A stretch of DNA of 64,000 nucleotides from Inia geoffrensis. Lineage: Eukaryota; Chordata; Mammalia; Artiodactyla; Iniidae. Shown piece by piece: positions 10,673 through 23,689 of this stretch (positions are counted from its first letter, which is position 1; each line of letters opens with the position of its first letter). The stretch is from assembly GCA_036417435.1 (NCBI GenBank), contig CM070900.1, positions 168,630,815 to 168,694,814 of the forward strand, read 5' to 3'. A program made the position numbers and the translations under genes. A model generated the notes under the pieces. It was not told where the DNA came from, made no database searches, and was given only the letters and a program-made list of their open reading frames with translations.

Positions 10673-11815
10673 TAAATAATTAACAGTTATGAGAACCAGA
10701 AAGTCAGGTGTTTTATGAGTGCCTTTGTGTGTGATTTGTGGCTCAAATGAGAAAGTAATCATCATTCAGCATAGCCTTTTCTATTATCTTTTGCATTTTT
10801 TCCTTAATATTCCTCCTATTTTTACCTTGTTTATTTTAAAGACATTTTACTAAAGTTGTTGAGCTTGTTGAAAAAAATACATACAAGGTGTATCCCCCTG
10901 CTCCTATGGTTTTAAGCAATTTTCCTTTTTCTTAAACAGAAATGCTGCAAGCATTTTAAAAATTACATAAAATTGACATCTGGTAAAAAAAAAAGTCCTT
11001 TTATTTCGACTAACAGCTGTTCAAATATATACTTCAAATTCAGTCATAAATGTATTCAAGGTATAGTAATATGTGTTAAAATGTCATTATGAGTCTGCAA
11101 TACATGCTAATTCAAAAGTTTCTTATTTAAATGTTCATTTTTATAAAGAGAAACATGACAGACTGAATCAAATATCTAACTATATCCTTTATATCCAGTA
11201 GATGGCTTTCTACATGATAAAAAACATTTTAAAAAGGGAATCAAACATGTTATTAGGTCTAAAATATTTGGAGGCTTGAAGAACATTAATACTATGAAAT
11301 ATTCATTTTCCTTTATCCATCCTTCAAAAATTCAGGCCTCTTTTTCCTTTAATTCTATAGTAAATGTGTTGTGCCTTTATTTGAACCCCCATTACACAGT
11401 ACTGGGACAATTTGTCACCACTATGCTATGTATTCATAGAGGATATGCTTACTCTCCATATGCACTGTCTTAATTTTAATTTGTACTCTAGTGCTAAGCA
11501 CTGTGTTTGACACAACAATGATATAGTGTTGTTTATTCTTCCTTTTATTTTTTTTTTAATCTACTTCTATTGAGTTAAGCAAGCAGAAGTTTCAAGTCTT
11601 GATGAAGCTTCAAAAAAGTTAAAGATTGGGTCCTTTGTAAAAATCTAGTTTATTTGATGGTTGTAAAACTGTCTTAATTTTTCTTTTAGAAGAAATACAT
11701 AGTAATTTTTTTATATATCTAAAATCTATCTGCTATTAATATCTTGTATTGTAGGGATTGTGAGAAAAGGGTGTGATTAATTTTCTTTTATTCATATATT
11801 TTTCATATGTTTTTC
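10673..11815. other. Unassigned AT-rich interval
   Basis: No gene or clear repeat recognised. A 65-codon open frame at 11276-11473 has no protein-family features. Confidence 0.5.
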
Positions 11816-12185
11816 TGTTCCATTTGATGAAAGACTTTTTCTTCTCTTTCCCATAGAGTTGCCTTGGCACCTATTGTTGAAAATCAGTTTATGTCATTCT
11901 ATTTCCAAACTTGGGTGTTCATCTTTCTGTATTCTTTATTCTGTATGAATGATCATTTTGTCTATATTTATGTCAATTCAGCACTGTATTAATTATTGTA
12001 GCTTTTCAAAATCATTTTACAGTCAGTTAGTGTGAATCCTTTACTTTTGTTCTTTTTCACTTGTTTTGACAATTGTAAGCCCTCTACATTGCCTTATAAT
12101 ACAAGAATCAACTTGCCGATACTTTTTTTTTAAATATCTGCTGAGATTTTGATTGGGTTTGCATTAAAACTCTATAACAATGTAA
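11816..12185 (-). mobile_element. Old L1 ORF2 fragment
   Basis: The plus strand shows the reverse complement of the L1 ORF2 C-terminal region. Landmarks are GTTGCCTTGGCACCTATTG, a TTCAGCACTGTATTAATTATTGTAGC-like segment and GATTTTGATTGGGTTTGCATT. Many indels are present and no frame is open. Confidence 0.7.
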
Positions 12186-12671
12186 TATGAAGAATATATT
12201 AACTATTGTTCTAAGCCTCTGAGGTTTTGGGTTGTCATTATGACAACATACATTAGATTAAACTGAAAAATAAATAAATCTTAACACAAAGAGTTTCCTT
12301 CAAATATGACTTCTTGTAATACAATTAAAAATAGAAGTCCCAGTCATTTTCCACTTCAGAACTCTTTACAAATTTTAGCACATACCATTAGTTTAAAATA
12401 TCTTAAAATATATTTTCATGTAAACTATATATCTACATATTAGAATATAAGTGACATGGGAATAGCTTGTGATTGGGTGTACACCAGTTTCTAGAATACA
12501 GCCTAATGAAAATAGGCATTCAAATATTTGTTCACATAAAAACTAGTGGCATCCTAAACTCGTTCTTAGTTTGGAGAGATTGAGTATATTGATTACATTA
12601 AAGCCTTTGTGTAATGAATAATGGGAAAAAAAGCACTCTCCCTTTAACTGGAGATCAATGGTATATACATC
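12186..12671. other. Unassigned AT-rich interval
   Basis: Nothing definite. The short piece near 12205-12255 resembles the 3' end of an MLT1-type LTR but is too degraded to call. Confidence 0.4.
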
Positions 12672-12685
12672 TGTAATCTTTTAAA

Positions 12686-12886
12686 AAAATCATTATTTTT
12701 ATTGGAGTATAGTTGATTTACAATGTTGTGTTAGTTTCAGGTGTACAGCAAAGTGATTCAATTATAAATACATGTATATCTATTTTTTTCAGATATTTTC
12801 CTTATAGGTTATTACAAAATATTCAGTATAGTTCCCTGTGCTGTGCTGTAGGTCCTTTTTGGTTATCTATTTTATACACAGTAGTA
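12686..12886 (-). mobile_element. Short L1 3' end
   Basis: Reverse complement of the cetartiodactyl L1 3' terminus: TTTATTGGAGTATAGTTGA through GTGTTAGTTTCAGGTGTACAG to TTGGTTATCTATTTTATACA. It is strongly 5' truncated (about 200 bp). The flanks TGTAATCTTTTAAA (12672-12685) and TGTAATCATTTAAA (12887-12900) are a 14-base target duplication with one mismatch. Confidence 0.93.
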
Positions 12887-13139
12887 TGTAATCATTTAAA
12901 TGAGATAGAGAGAGAGAAATGTATTGTATGCCAACTGAGCATTCATTCATCAAATATTTTGTTACCAACATGTGCAATTTTTAAATAAACATTGATTACA
13001 TGCCCAATAAATTTACTTACAATCAAATACAGAAATAAGTGATTCATATATATATATGATAATACTATAAATCAGAATGGCAAGTGTCATAGAAATAATT
13101 CCAAGTAAAATCAGAGCTGAAATAAAAGTCAACAATGTT

Positions 13140-13352
13140 TAATATAACTTCCCATCCCCAGCTGAGCCTTGAGACAACTATAATCCCACTTGACACTTAG
13201 ATAGTACCCTCCTTGGAGATTCTGAACCTCAAATGCCCAGCATAGCTACCCCTGGATTCCTGACTCAGAAACTGTGAGATAGTAAATGTTTGTTGTTTTA
13301 AGCCACTAAAGTTGGGGTGACTTGTTATGGAGCAATTGAAAACCAATATAAT
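13140..13352 (+). mobile_element. MLT1-type LTR, 3' part
   Basis: The end TGTTGTTTTAAGCCACTAAAG, followed by TTGTTATGGAGCAATTGAAAACC, is the hallmark 3' terminus of MLT1 LTRs (ERVL-MaLR class). The 5' part is absent or too diverged to see. Confidence 0.8.
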
Positions 13353-13841
13353 AATTGTATAGAGAAGTTTAAAATTATACAATAAGATAATAGAATTTTT
13401 TGCTGATTAATGGCTTTATGGATGATATTTTCTTCACTTTGTTGTTCTTGTTTTTCCCTAAAATTAAACTAATTATCTGAATAATAGAAATTGTATTAAA
13501 AATAAAATTGTTCTGTTATTATAATCAAACATAAATATATTTTGCAATATTGTAATTCCAATGAAATTTTTTCTTCATGCCATCTTCACTTTTGAAAGTC
13601 TCTGCTCTCAATGAACAAGGCATGTAAACAACAGAAAATAAATTACAAAATATAAATATGAAGCCTATTAATATAACTGCCTTACCCTTCAAAATAAAGT
13701 ACTAAGACCCTTTGGCAGAAATATAAATGACATGAATCCCAGAAATTGATGTTATATATTTAATACATTAAATTTATATATTTGAAAGTTATTAAACATT
13801 ACTGTATTACTGAAAAATTACTTATGAACTTACTTGAGAAA

Positions 13842-13895
13842 AAACAATCTGCTTTACCAGTAATCAGAAGAAACAATCTGCTTTACCAGTAATCA
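13842..13895 (+). repeat. 29-bp-period tandem duplication
   Basis: AAACAATCTGCTTTACCAGT followed by AATCA occurs at 13842-13866 and again exactly at 13871-13895, separated by GAAG. A recent local duplication, directly followed by the inverted repeat at 13893. Confidence 0.92.
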
Positions 13896-13916
13896 AGAAT
13901 GACTTCTCATTCTTGA
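13893..13916. repeat. Perfect 10-bp inverted repeat, 4-base loop
   Basis: TCAAGAATGA at 13893-13902, loop CTTC, then its exact reverse complement TCATTCTTGA at 13907-13916. No T run follows, so there is no reason to call it a terminator. Confidence 0.9.
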
Positions 13917-13990
13917 TATGTAACAGTGTGATAACCTTACACTAGTAGAAAAGAGTGACAATGGTATATATATATTAAAAAATAATAATA

Positions 13991-14181
13991 GGGCTTCCCT
14001 GGTGGCGCAGTTGTTGAGAGTCCGCCTGCCAATGCAGGGGATGTGGGTTTGTGCCCCGGTCCAGGAGGATCCCACGTGCCGCAGAGTGGCTGGGCCCGTG
14101 AGCCATGGCCGCTGAGCCTGCGCGTCCGGAGCCTGTGCTCCGCAAAGGGAGAGACCACAACAGTGAGAGGCCCCAGTATCG
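13991..14181 (+). mobile_element. CHR SINE, young short type
   Basis: Complete from GGGCTTCCCTGGTGGCGCAG through the GAGGCCACAACAGTGAGAGG-like 3' body; here the tail is CAGTATCGCAAAAATAATAA. The flanks AAAAATAATAATA (about 13978-13990) and the matching A/T-rich text from 14182 are probably the target duplication, blurred by the tail. Confidence 0.96.
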
Positions 14182-14195
14182 CAAAAATAATAATA

Positions 14196-17100
14196 ATAAA
14201 AATATTTTATTTGGCACATTGTCAGCTAATACTATCTGTCTACTCTAATTTATAGATTTAACTTTTTTCTGTGTTTTTTTTTTGTGTGGTAATGAGAAAA
14301 ATACACAGAAATACTCACATTAAATGTTTTTGTATTGGTATTATAAATGTATTCATGAAAGGTTTTTTTTAAAACCATTGTGATACTGTATTCTTTGACA
14401 TAACACCATTTTATTTTATTAGACAGCATACACATTCTGAATAACTTTTTTTTTCTTTATGAAGCATTTATGTCGTCTTCCTTGATTTTCATCTTACAGT
14501 CACTTGTTCCATATACTGGAATTTGCTATTGCCTCTTCAGTTGTTCTTTGACCAACACTTGTAACCAGTTTGATCACTTTCCCAAAGGTTTTTTACCCTA
14601 TCACAGAACCTCCATTCTGTTGTCAATGACTCTGGGAAAGGACACATTTTATTCCAGTACAACCTTACGATTATTGCAGCCTTTAATAACAATAATTACT
14701 TTGAGAGTATATACATTATAGAATTGGAATTTCAGATTCAAAATCTCAATCCCATCCCATTGTTTTTCTCACCTCTCAACAAAATATCATCTGAATTTCT
14801 GTAGAAAATATTTGCTCTTTTAAATTGCATCTGTGATTTGAACTGATGCAATTTTAATGAACTTTGATATTATAATTAACCGCTGGTCAGTATAAATTTA
14901 AAAGTAGTGTGCCTAATCACAGTCAGCCTGAAATAGAATGGCTGAAACGTATTCTACAGTACATGTGAACATTAAAAGATCATTTTGAAACAAGAGGAGA
15001 GGGAAAATATAAATGATAAATGAGGATTCTGTACATTACCATGTGGCTAAATGAAGAGATTTCATACTTGGTTGTTATCACAATAAATATGAAAATGCCA
15101 TTTTGTAGGGGTATATCCTACCACTTTAAGAGAAAGTGATATACCATGAGATAGTCTGGGTTAATGCAAAGGTTAGATAACATGAAGGACTTTGCTATTG
15201 GAGATAAAAAAGAATATTGGGGAAAGTGAGCTGCACTATTAATATGAAGGTACTCTATGATTTAAAGGAATAAAAATGGCAAGTCTACTTATATGCAGTG
15301 ATAGTAACTATAGGGTCATCATCAACTACATTTTAATGGAAAATTATTTGCTTTATTTATTTGTCACAGACAGCTTTGTAAGAAAAAGAAGAAAGTCATT
15401 TTCCATGACTAAGTATAAACTGACACCAGGTCCCCTGTAACCTTCATGTTGAATGAGGCAGAAACACAGCAGCACAGCACTTAAATGGTTCACTGAGGAG
15501 ATGCATTCTATTTATCATTGTTATTTCTCTAAAATGACCTAACTTACTCACTGCAGAGAAAGTCCCTAATCAATTTAAAACTGCCTTGTTGTAGGAGAGT
15601 ACTTGCTACATGAGCAGCAGGTGTAGAAATAAAAGGAAAAAAATATTATAATTCTTATAATACTTTACAGGAAAGAGTATGCAACATGTAACACTCTTTA
15701 TGTTGCATTCATTGTTGTGAAAAGTTACTCTTTCAATTTGATTGTAATAATCAGAGTGTGTCTACATATGATAGAGCTAATACATTTAGAATTCTTTGTG
15801 ATTTGATGACATGATTCTAGTTATCCAACTGGTTCTCTCCTGTACACCCATACCCATTGATAAGTTTTTTAAAAGATAAAATTAAATTTTAAATCAGTTT
15901 TAGGACTATAAAGTGATATTTTATATTAAATGTAAGTTAGTTCATGATATTTATATCTTATATAATAATTTAGTTTGGACCATATTAGAAGAAATCAACA
16001 ACTTTCACTTTGGAACTACTTTTCTAAATGTAGCTGAACAGAGGAAAATCATGGGCTAAATTATGGAAAAATTTGAGAGGCTATTAATTGAACTTCCTTT
16101 TGACTTTTAAATAAATGAAATACATGAAATTTAGAACTCTGGGTTTCGACACCTATAGATGAAAGCTTTTAGAGTAGCTGAAAATCTGTGTAGCCAATAT
16201 TATTAGTTAAGAAGAATAAACACAGATTTAACCAGTTTCTTTCATGAGTTACAATAAATAAATTATATTTATTATCAGAATTAAACTTATTCCTAAGTAG
16301 TAAGTGTTCATAACTGAATTTATTTTCTGAAATTAAAAAGTAGTTTCTGCTTTGGTAATTATTTGAAGCTTTGAACTTTTACTACATAATGTACACTATA
16401 ACCTGTAAAAATTTAAAGTTAAGAGCAGTGTTACTCAAAAAGGATAAACAATATATTTAAAAATGAGATGGGTTTAAAATAATTCACATGAACCAGTAAA
16501 TTCTCTATTTTTCATGGATTGCATTTCAACAGTTTCAACAGTATTTAAAACTGTACTACAACTACAGTATGTGACAAAGTTATGACCCATAAGATGCTTA
16601 AGCTCAGACTTTAATTATTTAAAACACAAAAAAAGAGACCAAATATCCAAATAAGTTTCATATATGTACCTATAAACTGTGAGTAATTCATAAAGTGTGT
16701 TGTAATAATTATATTAATGCAGGGCATACTAACCATGATATAAAATAATATAACTTATGAAGCACAGTGATCCATGATGCTAGAAGTAAATTTTATATAT
16801 ATTTATATATCAGAGTTTAGCCAGCCTAATAACCTACATTGCATTTTGCAAATGCTATTTACCAACATCTCTGAATGTAACACAATGCTACATGTTTAGT
16901 ATTCTAAAGATAAAAGTTAGGTTTGCAAAATAAGTAATAATCCCAAATTATATTAGTGATACCTGAAATACAGCTTGAATTTAAAAATGAGTTATGATAT
17001 ATAATATTTAAATTCATTTTATTTTCTTTTAAAAAGATAGAAATATGTTCTGAGCATGCATATCCTCTTCATTAATCAAATACCAGTATTGAGTATCTTT

Positions 17101-17489
17101 GTTTTGTAAACTAGAATAAATTCTTGCTTTTATTTACTTGCCACAAGTTGTTCAGAGATACCCAAAAGATAGTACTTAGTAACATGCAACTTAAGACAAT
17201 CTTTTTTTGAGACAATATTCTTATCTTTGTCTATTCTGTATTCTTTAGATTTTACAGGAGTTTACATTTCTAAAAGAGCAGTTTATTGTCTCTTTAGGGA
17301 AAGCATAATAGCTTTCTAATTGTTCCTCCTGTTTTTCGTTTTTGTCATCCTACAATCATTTCTGAAATGTGACTACTTCAATGAGGTCCACACTCCTCGG
17401 GGAGGCACACATGCACAGATTCCTCATTACCCTCCACATACTTGCTCACAACGCTCTAGTAACCTTCACTCAGCGTGCATTCCTTCAAC
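14196..17489. other. 3.3 kb AT-rich interval without recognised features
   Basis: I see no transposon, gene or RNA here. Open frames are short (83 codons at 14470-14721 and 96 at 17320-17610) and lack family features. This is the longest stretch of the window without a recent insertion. It may be very old repeat or unique DNA. Confidence 0.5.
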
Positions 17490-17850
17490 AGGGGGTGTTT
17501 GTACTCCCTGTTGCATCTGCATGAAACAATCTTTCCGAAATCTTCACAAGGATGGTTGCTTCTCCGCACTTGATCTCAACTCGTATGATCACAGGAGAGG
17601 CCTCTCCTGACTCCCATTTGAAAGTAGGCCCCTCAACCCAGACTCATTACCTTCTTTCACATTAGTGTGACTAACTTTTCCTCATAGAATTCGTCACTAC
17701 GTGAAATAATTGATTTATTGATGAGTTCTCTACCTCCCTCAGAATAGAAGAATAATGAACAAGTGAATTGTTTACTGTGTGTCCCCACAAGTAACTGTCC
17801 CTGGCATATAGAAACCACTCAGTAAATATTCTTGACCAAGTGAAGGAAAA
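17490..17850 (+). mobile_element. L2 LINE 3' end
   Basis: The order of motifs fits the L2 3' UTR: GATCTCAACTC near 17571, AGGCCTCTCCTGACTCCC near 17597, a CTGTGTGTCCCCAC-like block near 17775, then CCTGGCATATAGAAACCACTCAGTAAATATTC at 17802-17832. Strongly diverged, as expected for an ancient mammalian repeat. Confidence 0.7.
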
Positions 17851-18865
17851 TGAATATGAGAAAGGAGAATTAGACTTGGAATTCATTTTGTGTACGTATT
17901 ACCTCTGAATAAGAAGCCAAGGAAAATAATTTAGTCTTGCTTGATTTCCCTTAGCTCATTTTTAAAATGAGAGTGGTTTTAAGTTAAGTAAACTTGAAAA
18001 TCCCTTTTATAAAATTGTCAATTGATAAGCCATGTATGTGTATTCCTCTAAAAGTTTAATACTAGACAGACAATTTTGGGTGAGTAATAATGCTATTAGT
18101 CAAAGTAGAGACATATGTCATTCTTTCTGTAGAAGGCAGTTAGATGATATAAAAGGAGTATAAAATATTATTATGAAAAAGGCAAATGATTATATCATAT
18201 CTAAGGCAGGTATGCAGTGCTCACTCTGACAATTTTTTAATAAAAATATACTACTTGAGAAATGTTTCATAGATAATTGTTTTAAGTAATAGACACTAAA
18301 TAATCTATAGTGTCCCTTTACAGATGTGAGGTTTTAATTTAAGTGAACTTAGTGAACAGGTCGATTAAAATCATCCTTTAGTTGTATTAACTATCTCTAC
18401 CCCTTTCACCCATCATTCACTCAAATCTTCATTCATTTTTAGTTGAATTAGAAAGAGAATTTATACTTTTAGGACATCTTTTAAAGAGTCATAGGTATGA
18501 TTTTAAACAGCAAGAGTAAAGCATTATTAGAACATGTAAAAGAGAGGAAGGGAGTTCTCCAGAGTTTTCCTCTGTAAAAACTTGATTACAAATGATGAGT
18601 TTATACCCTCATGGACATTCCAAGTTTACAGTTTCTGACATTTATAATCTGTGGTTATGAGTATTACTCTCTTCAACAAAAGAACAAGTTGTAATACAAC
18701 TGAGTAAGACTGGAGCCAACATATACACACATGGTCTAGCCTTCCTTGCTTGTCTATTTTTGTCTCTTTCTATATCACGCCTCATTTTGGGCCTTCTTTT
18801 AATTTCTCAGATGAACGCTATTTTATTTTTTCTAGGCACAGATAATTACAAATGTCCTCTCTTTT
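17851..18865. other. Unassigned interval
   Basis: AT-rich; no feature recognised. Confidence 0.5.
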
Positions 18866-19250
18866 GGAAGGCTTTGTACCTCCTTCTCTCCCTCCCCACA
18901 AGGCATTTACAACCAGTAGGCTATTGTCCTCATCCAAGTACTGGTTCAAATGGTTCACTTCTTCTGGAAAGTCTTCCTGTGCTCTTGCTGCCTCCACACT
19001 AGCTCAGATTACCTCAGTCATAAACTTCAGTGCAGTGTACACTCTCCCTTCATAGCGTTTCACACAAATTTCTCAAGGTGATGAGTTGATTACTATTGGT
19101 CTCCTTGAGTAGGGTACAAACAATGTAAATAGAAGAGAGCCTGTGACAAAGTTTTTCACTTATTCCCCAAATGAAATTGTGTGGCTGGTACATAGTAGGC
19201 ATGCGATAAATATTTAGGAAATGTTTGACTAAATTACTAAATTAATAAAT
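18866..19250 (+). mobile_element. L2 LINE 3' end
   Basis: Motifs in L2 order: GGAAAGTCTTCCTGTGCTC near 18967, a diverged middle, then GGCTGGTACATAGTAGGCAT and GATAAATATTTAGGAAATG at 19183-19225. The short open frames at 18760-19055 lie inside it and are not genes. Confidence 0.7.
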
Positions 19251-21719
19251 ACGTAAATGACATCAGTCTCCCTCTATGTGCAACTATTTTCTAGGCATTA
19301 TATACAAGTCTTTTAAACAAATTCTGTTTGCATACCTTCTTCTTTCTAAAATTCTGTTTCTACAAAAATATTGTCTAAGTGATTAACCAGGATGGAAGTA
19401 TAAATTGTACTAGGTTACATTTCCTCGCTTAATTTCCACAGCTAATTGGTATCCAAATTCTGCTAATTCCTCTACTTCATGTGGTTTGATATTACTACTC
19501 AAATTCATCCTTACTTACACATAGTTTAGTGCCTTCATACATACCTTAGTTAGGGCAGTAATAATTTATTTCCTCAATTTATTCAACATGCTCCACAATA
19601 TGGCATTTGCAATTTAAGCCTTTTGATATTTAGATCTGGGAGCAATATTTTTTCCTCCTCTTTAAAATCAAGTTCCAGCTTTGGCTGAGAAAGAGAGGTT
19701 TAGATGGTGATGACTTGAAGAATATTTAATATCTTTATATAATCTTTGTTCATCTGAGGCCACTGTTAGGAAACAGATGAAAAGAACAGTCTTGAATTTC
19801 TCTTCCCTGACTTGTCCATCCCCCCTCTCCCAGTGGAGTATGCTAAGGGCATTAATCTGCCTTCATTTTGCAAGAGGAATAGTCCTAGGACACAGAGAAA
19901 GTGGAGCTGAGGAAAACCAGATGTTTAAGTCAACTCATTGAGTATTTCCAGTGGGTTACAGGAGAACTGAGCCAGCAGAAGCTAACTCTTATATAGAACA
20001 AAATTACATAAAAGCAATATGCAAAGTAAGTTTGCCACATCATTATTGCACAAATTCCTTAAAACTGCAGCAAGATACTTACAAAATTTACTGAAATTTG
20101 AGTTAAAAATCTTTGAATCTTTAGAACTTGAACCTCATATATAAGGTAGTAGCAATTATAAGAGTAAAAGCTTGCTTACTATTAATTCGACAAACTATAA
20201 GATTTAATTACTGTTTATTTAAATATATTATTTATTCTACTAAATAATATGTTAATAAAGAAAATGTTTCCTTTATTTTTTGTTTCACCAACAGTCCTTA
20301 AAATGACACCTTGTATACAAGTTCTCACTAAAATGGCCTAGAGTTTGCATTTACAGTAAGATTGAATTTGAATCCACTCTACTCTAAAACTCTTTTTAAC
20401 TTCTTGGAAAATTTATGGATTATGACTTGCTGCAGATATCACTCATCTCACAATTGGCAACTAAGACTTTAAAGTATGATCTATAATTATAGATATGTAT
20501 ATTCCACTATTGACATGTCCAAAGATAAAAATAATTTTTAATAAATACACACACATACACACATACTTGCAGCAAAATAAGATAAAGGCATTTCTTTTAT
20601 GTTTACTTGTTTGTAAATATTTTATATGTAAAGTTCATTTGTTTGTCTAATTAACATGATGGTGAATCCTTTACTCCAAATCTCCCCAAATCAACGAGCA
20701 TATCTTCAGTGGAGGCTGGTGTCTTATCTGACAGCTGGGTCATAATTTAGGGCACAGATCTTTGGCCCTTCTCTACCACATCCATTTTTTTCTCATGGAA
20801 GCTTATTTATTTATAAAATATTACCACACCTACATCTCTACCCCAGTATACTTTTCTGATTGAAAAGTCAAACGTAGAAAAAAACCAATTATTGAAGCCA
20901 AGGATACAGGTGTTTTCTCACATCCTCATAGCCCATTTAAAGGTTGCAAGTGAAGAATATTGTGAATTATCACACTCCAGTAATCCTAAAGCTACTTGCA
21001 AGTTAGAGAAACTTTCCTTAATTTCTCTAAGACCATGCCATAAATACTTTGAATTAATGCGTTTTTTATAAAATTAATTAAAGACTGACTTAGATTATGT
21101 ATTCTGAGTTCAACAAAATAAAGGTATTTCAATATTAATAACTTTATCATTTGTATCATAATACTTTTATGTGAAAATATCTACTCAAAAATGCAGTTTT
21201 TAATGTCTTTTCCCAGTAGATTTTTAAAAATTCACTTCAGATTTCAGTAGTCAAATGGAATGCTTGTTATGTTTCTTGTGTCATCTTGTAGCTTTTAATT
21301 CATGATTTATAAGCGGTCCATGGAAAGTAGAAAGCCACTCATTAAAATTAAGGGTCATTACTCTCCATTGAATTTTGTCAGGTGCATGATGTGTCAGTGA
21401 GAAAGATATCTGTTTCTTGTCTATGCAAACTTGAAAAGCTGAGCTATAAACAGGGGGAACAAAAGAGAACATCTCTTGGATAAAAATCAAAAATAGCAAT
21501 TCTTGTTTTATTTAGATTAATGAAGAATGACAACAAATAACACACATAGGTAGTCACTAAACCCAGCCTCCCAACATATTTCATCATATTGAATAACTAG
21601 TTTGAAGGTGGCGTCTTTTATTTTAACCAACTCTGTAATAAGAGATAGAAAAAAAGATTAACAAATATTTATAGAAAAGTTGTCGTGAGCAAGAAGAAAC
21701 CATAAATTAATTATAATAA
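19251..21719. other. Unassigned AT-rich interval, 2.5 kb
   Basis: No recognised repeat or gene. A short CACACATACACACATAC stretch lies near 20550. A 72-codon minus-strand frame at 21281-21499 shows no family features. Confidence 0.5.
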
Positions 21720-21830
21720 AGACTTGGTTCCAAAAGACCTTCCTTCTCCTTATTTCTTTATCATTGTGCCCAAAACATCTAGAGCGATACTTGGCTCATA
21801 GCATAGCACAATAAATACTTGTCATAGTTG
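21720..21830 (+). mobile_element. Probable L2 tail fragment
   Basis: TGGCTCATAGCATAGCACAATAAATACTTGTC has the shape of an L2 terminus (lists of 'cacatagtagg...caataaat' type). Short and diverged. Confidence 0.45.
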
Positions 21831-22462
21831 TTTAACTACCTGTTTATTATGAGTGTCTTTCTGAAATATAAAATATGTCTTCCTGAATACAAACATAATT
21901 TATATTACAACGTGAAAAGGAGAATAAACAAAGTTATTTCCCTACCGTCTCCACTTCCTCTTCTTTTCTTCCCACTCTTATGTATTTGATATTTATTATT
22001 TTCTTTATTTTTCTCAAATATTACAAGCATCTACCTTTTAAAAAAATTAGTCCACTATATATATAATATTCATAATCTGATCATTCTGTTTATTAATATA
22101 TTTTGGTGAGTGTTTCTTATTATAAAAGAGATTCAGGATAATCTCCCCATAGTCATGTCTGTAAGGATGTTTTTCTTTATAAGGTAACATTTACAGATTC
22201 CAGTGGTTATGAACTGATATCTTCAAGTGGCCATTCATAAACTTACTACATATAGCTTACTCATGAGTAAAACAGACAAATCCCAATTCGGGAACATTGT
22301 ACCAGTAATCTACTAGTCACCCAGGTTATCAAAAACAAGAAAAATCTGAGAAATTTTCACAAACAAGAGGAGACTAAGAACACATGACTATTAAATATTA
22401 TGTGATGTGGTACCCTGATTGGGATCCTAGAGCAACAACAATGAAAAGAAAAAGAAAAAAAT
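21831..22462. other. Unassigned interval
   Basis: No feature recognised other than AT-rich runs such as CTATATATATAATATTC near 22056. Confidence 0.5.
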
Positions 22463-22472
22463 GAAGGAAAAG
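22463..22472. repeat. Left target duplication of CHR SINE
   Basis: GAAGGAAAAG, repeated exactly at 22691-22700. Confidence 0.85.
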
Positions 22473-22690
22473 GGCTTCCCTGGTGGCGCAGTGGTTGAGA
22501 GTCCGCCTGCGGATGCAGAGGACACGGGTTCGTGTCCCGGTCCGGGAAAATCCCACATGCCGTGGAGTGGCTGGGCCCGTGAGCCATGGCTGCTGAGCCT
22601 GTGCGTCCGGAGCCTGTGCTCCGCAACGAGAGAGGCCACAACAGTGAGAGGCCCGCGTACCGCAAAAAAAAAAAAAAAAAAAAAAGAAAA
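22473..22690 (+). mobile_element. CHR SINE, young short type
   Basis: Complete copy: a tRNA-like head with a GGTTCGTGTCC B-box-like sequence near 22528, then the body to GCCCGCGTACCGCAAAA and an A run of about 22. Bounded by the 10-bp duplication GAAGGAAAAG. Predicted minus-strand frames over it are shadows. Confidence 0.97.
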
Positions 22691-22700
22691 GAAGGAAAAG
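22691..22700. repeat. Right target duplication of CHR SINE
   Basis: GAAGGAAAAG, matching 22463-22472. Confidence 0.85.
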
Positions 22701-22734
22701 CGGAGGAAATTTGAATAAAGTATAGACTTTAGTT

Positions 22735-22913
22735 AATAGTAATGTAGCAATATTGTTTCATTAATTATGGATATTTACCATAATTAGTTAAATAATTATA
22801 AGGGGCAAAGTGGGTGTTGGTTATGCAGGAATTATCCATACTATCTTTGCAATAATTCCATGAATCTAAACCTGTGCCAAAAAGTTATATTAAAATAAAG
22901 TTTAAAAAAAAAT
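22735..22913 (+). mobile_element. Old L1 3' UTR end
   Basis: The text AAGTGGGTGTTGGTTATGCAGG, then ACTATCTTTGCAATAATTCC, TGAATCTAAAC and AAAATAAAGTTTAAAAAAAAAT, is the usual 3' end of older L1M elements. A short piece with degenerate sequence and an A tail. Confidence 0.75.
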
Positions 22914-23689
22914 AAATATCCTCGTCAGCAAGTATCTTGTCAATTGCTTGCAGGACTGCTACTAAACAGTGTGGAACACTAGCATGTTTTAGATGCCCTG
23001 TTTCCCTCTTGCCTTCTGCCCACTGCAACTGCCCCTCAGGTGTGACAGCAGGAATTGTGACTATTACAGTCTCACATAGCCTTGTACCCAGAGGTGAAGC
23101 ATAAGGATTAATGACATAGAAAAAAAAAAGAAAGTAGCTTAGAGGACAAATTTTCTCAAATTGAATTACTGGCCAATGAAAAATGGAGATATAAGTGCAT
23201 TTGTCTTTTGCCATGAATATAGGTTGCATGATCTTGTAATATGGAAGTTATAAATATGATACTTAGAATAAAATCAACACATTTAAATGTAAAACTCTTG
23301 GTTGCATAATAATGATGATGTATTGCACATATGTACATAAACTAGGAATGGGTACTGTAGTTTATTTTTCTTAATGTTATTATGGAAGTAGACATACTAA
23401 GTGAGGGTTATAAAAGGATTGAGATATTTTTCCCTACCCACAAACTAACAAGTTAGCTTTCTACAATACCATGAATGCTGACAGAAGACATGGGACTCCT
23501 AGGTCAGAAACAGATGACTTTATTATGCACTGCCATAGCAGTAGACGCAGTATCAGCATTCCTACTAGTTACTCAAGCTCCATTTCTCTGAGGGAGACAT
23601 GAAAAGTATCAAATGATACCTGTACACACGGTGAAGAGAATTTCAGGAGAGAAATCCCAAGTTTAGGGAACATGAATATTTTATAATGA
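22914..23689. other. Unassigned interval
   Basis: No repeat recognised. The 114-codon minus-strand frame at 22885-23229 crosses into the L1 tail and shows no family features. Confidence 0.5.
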
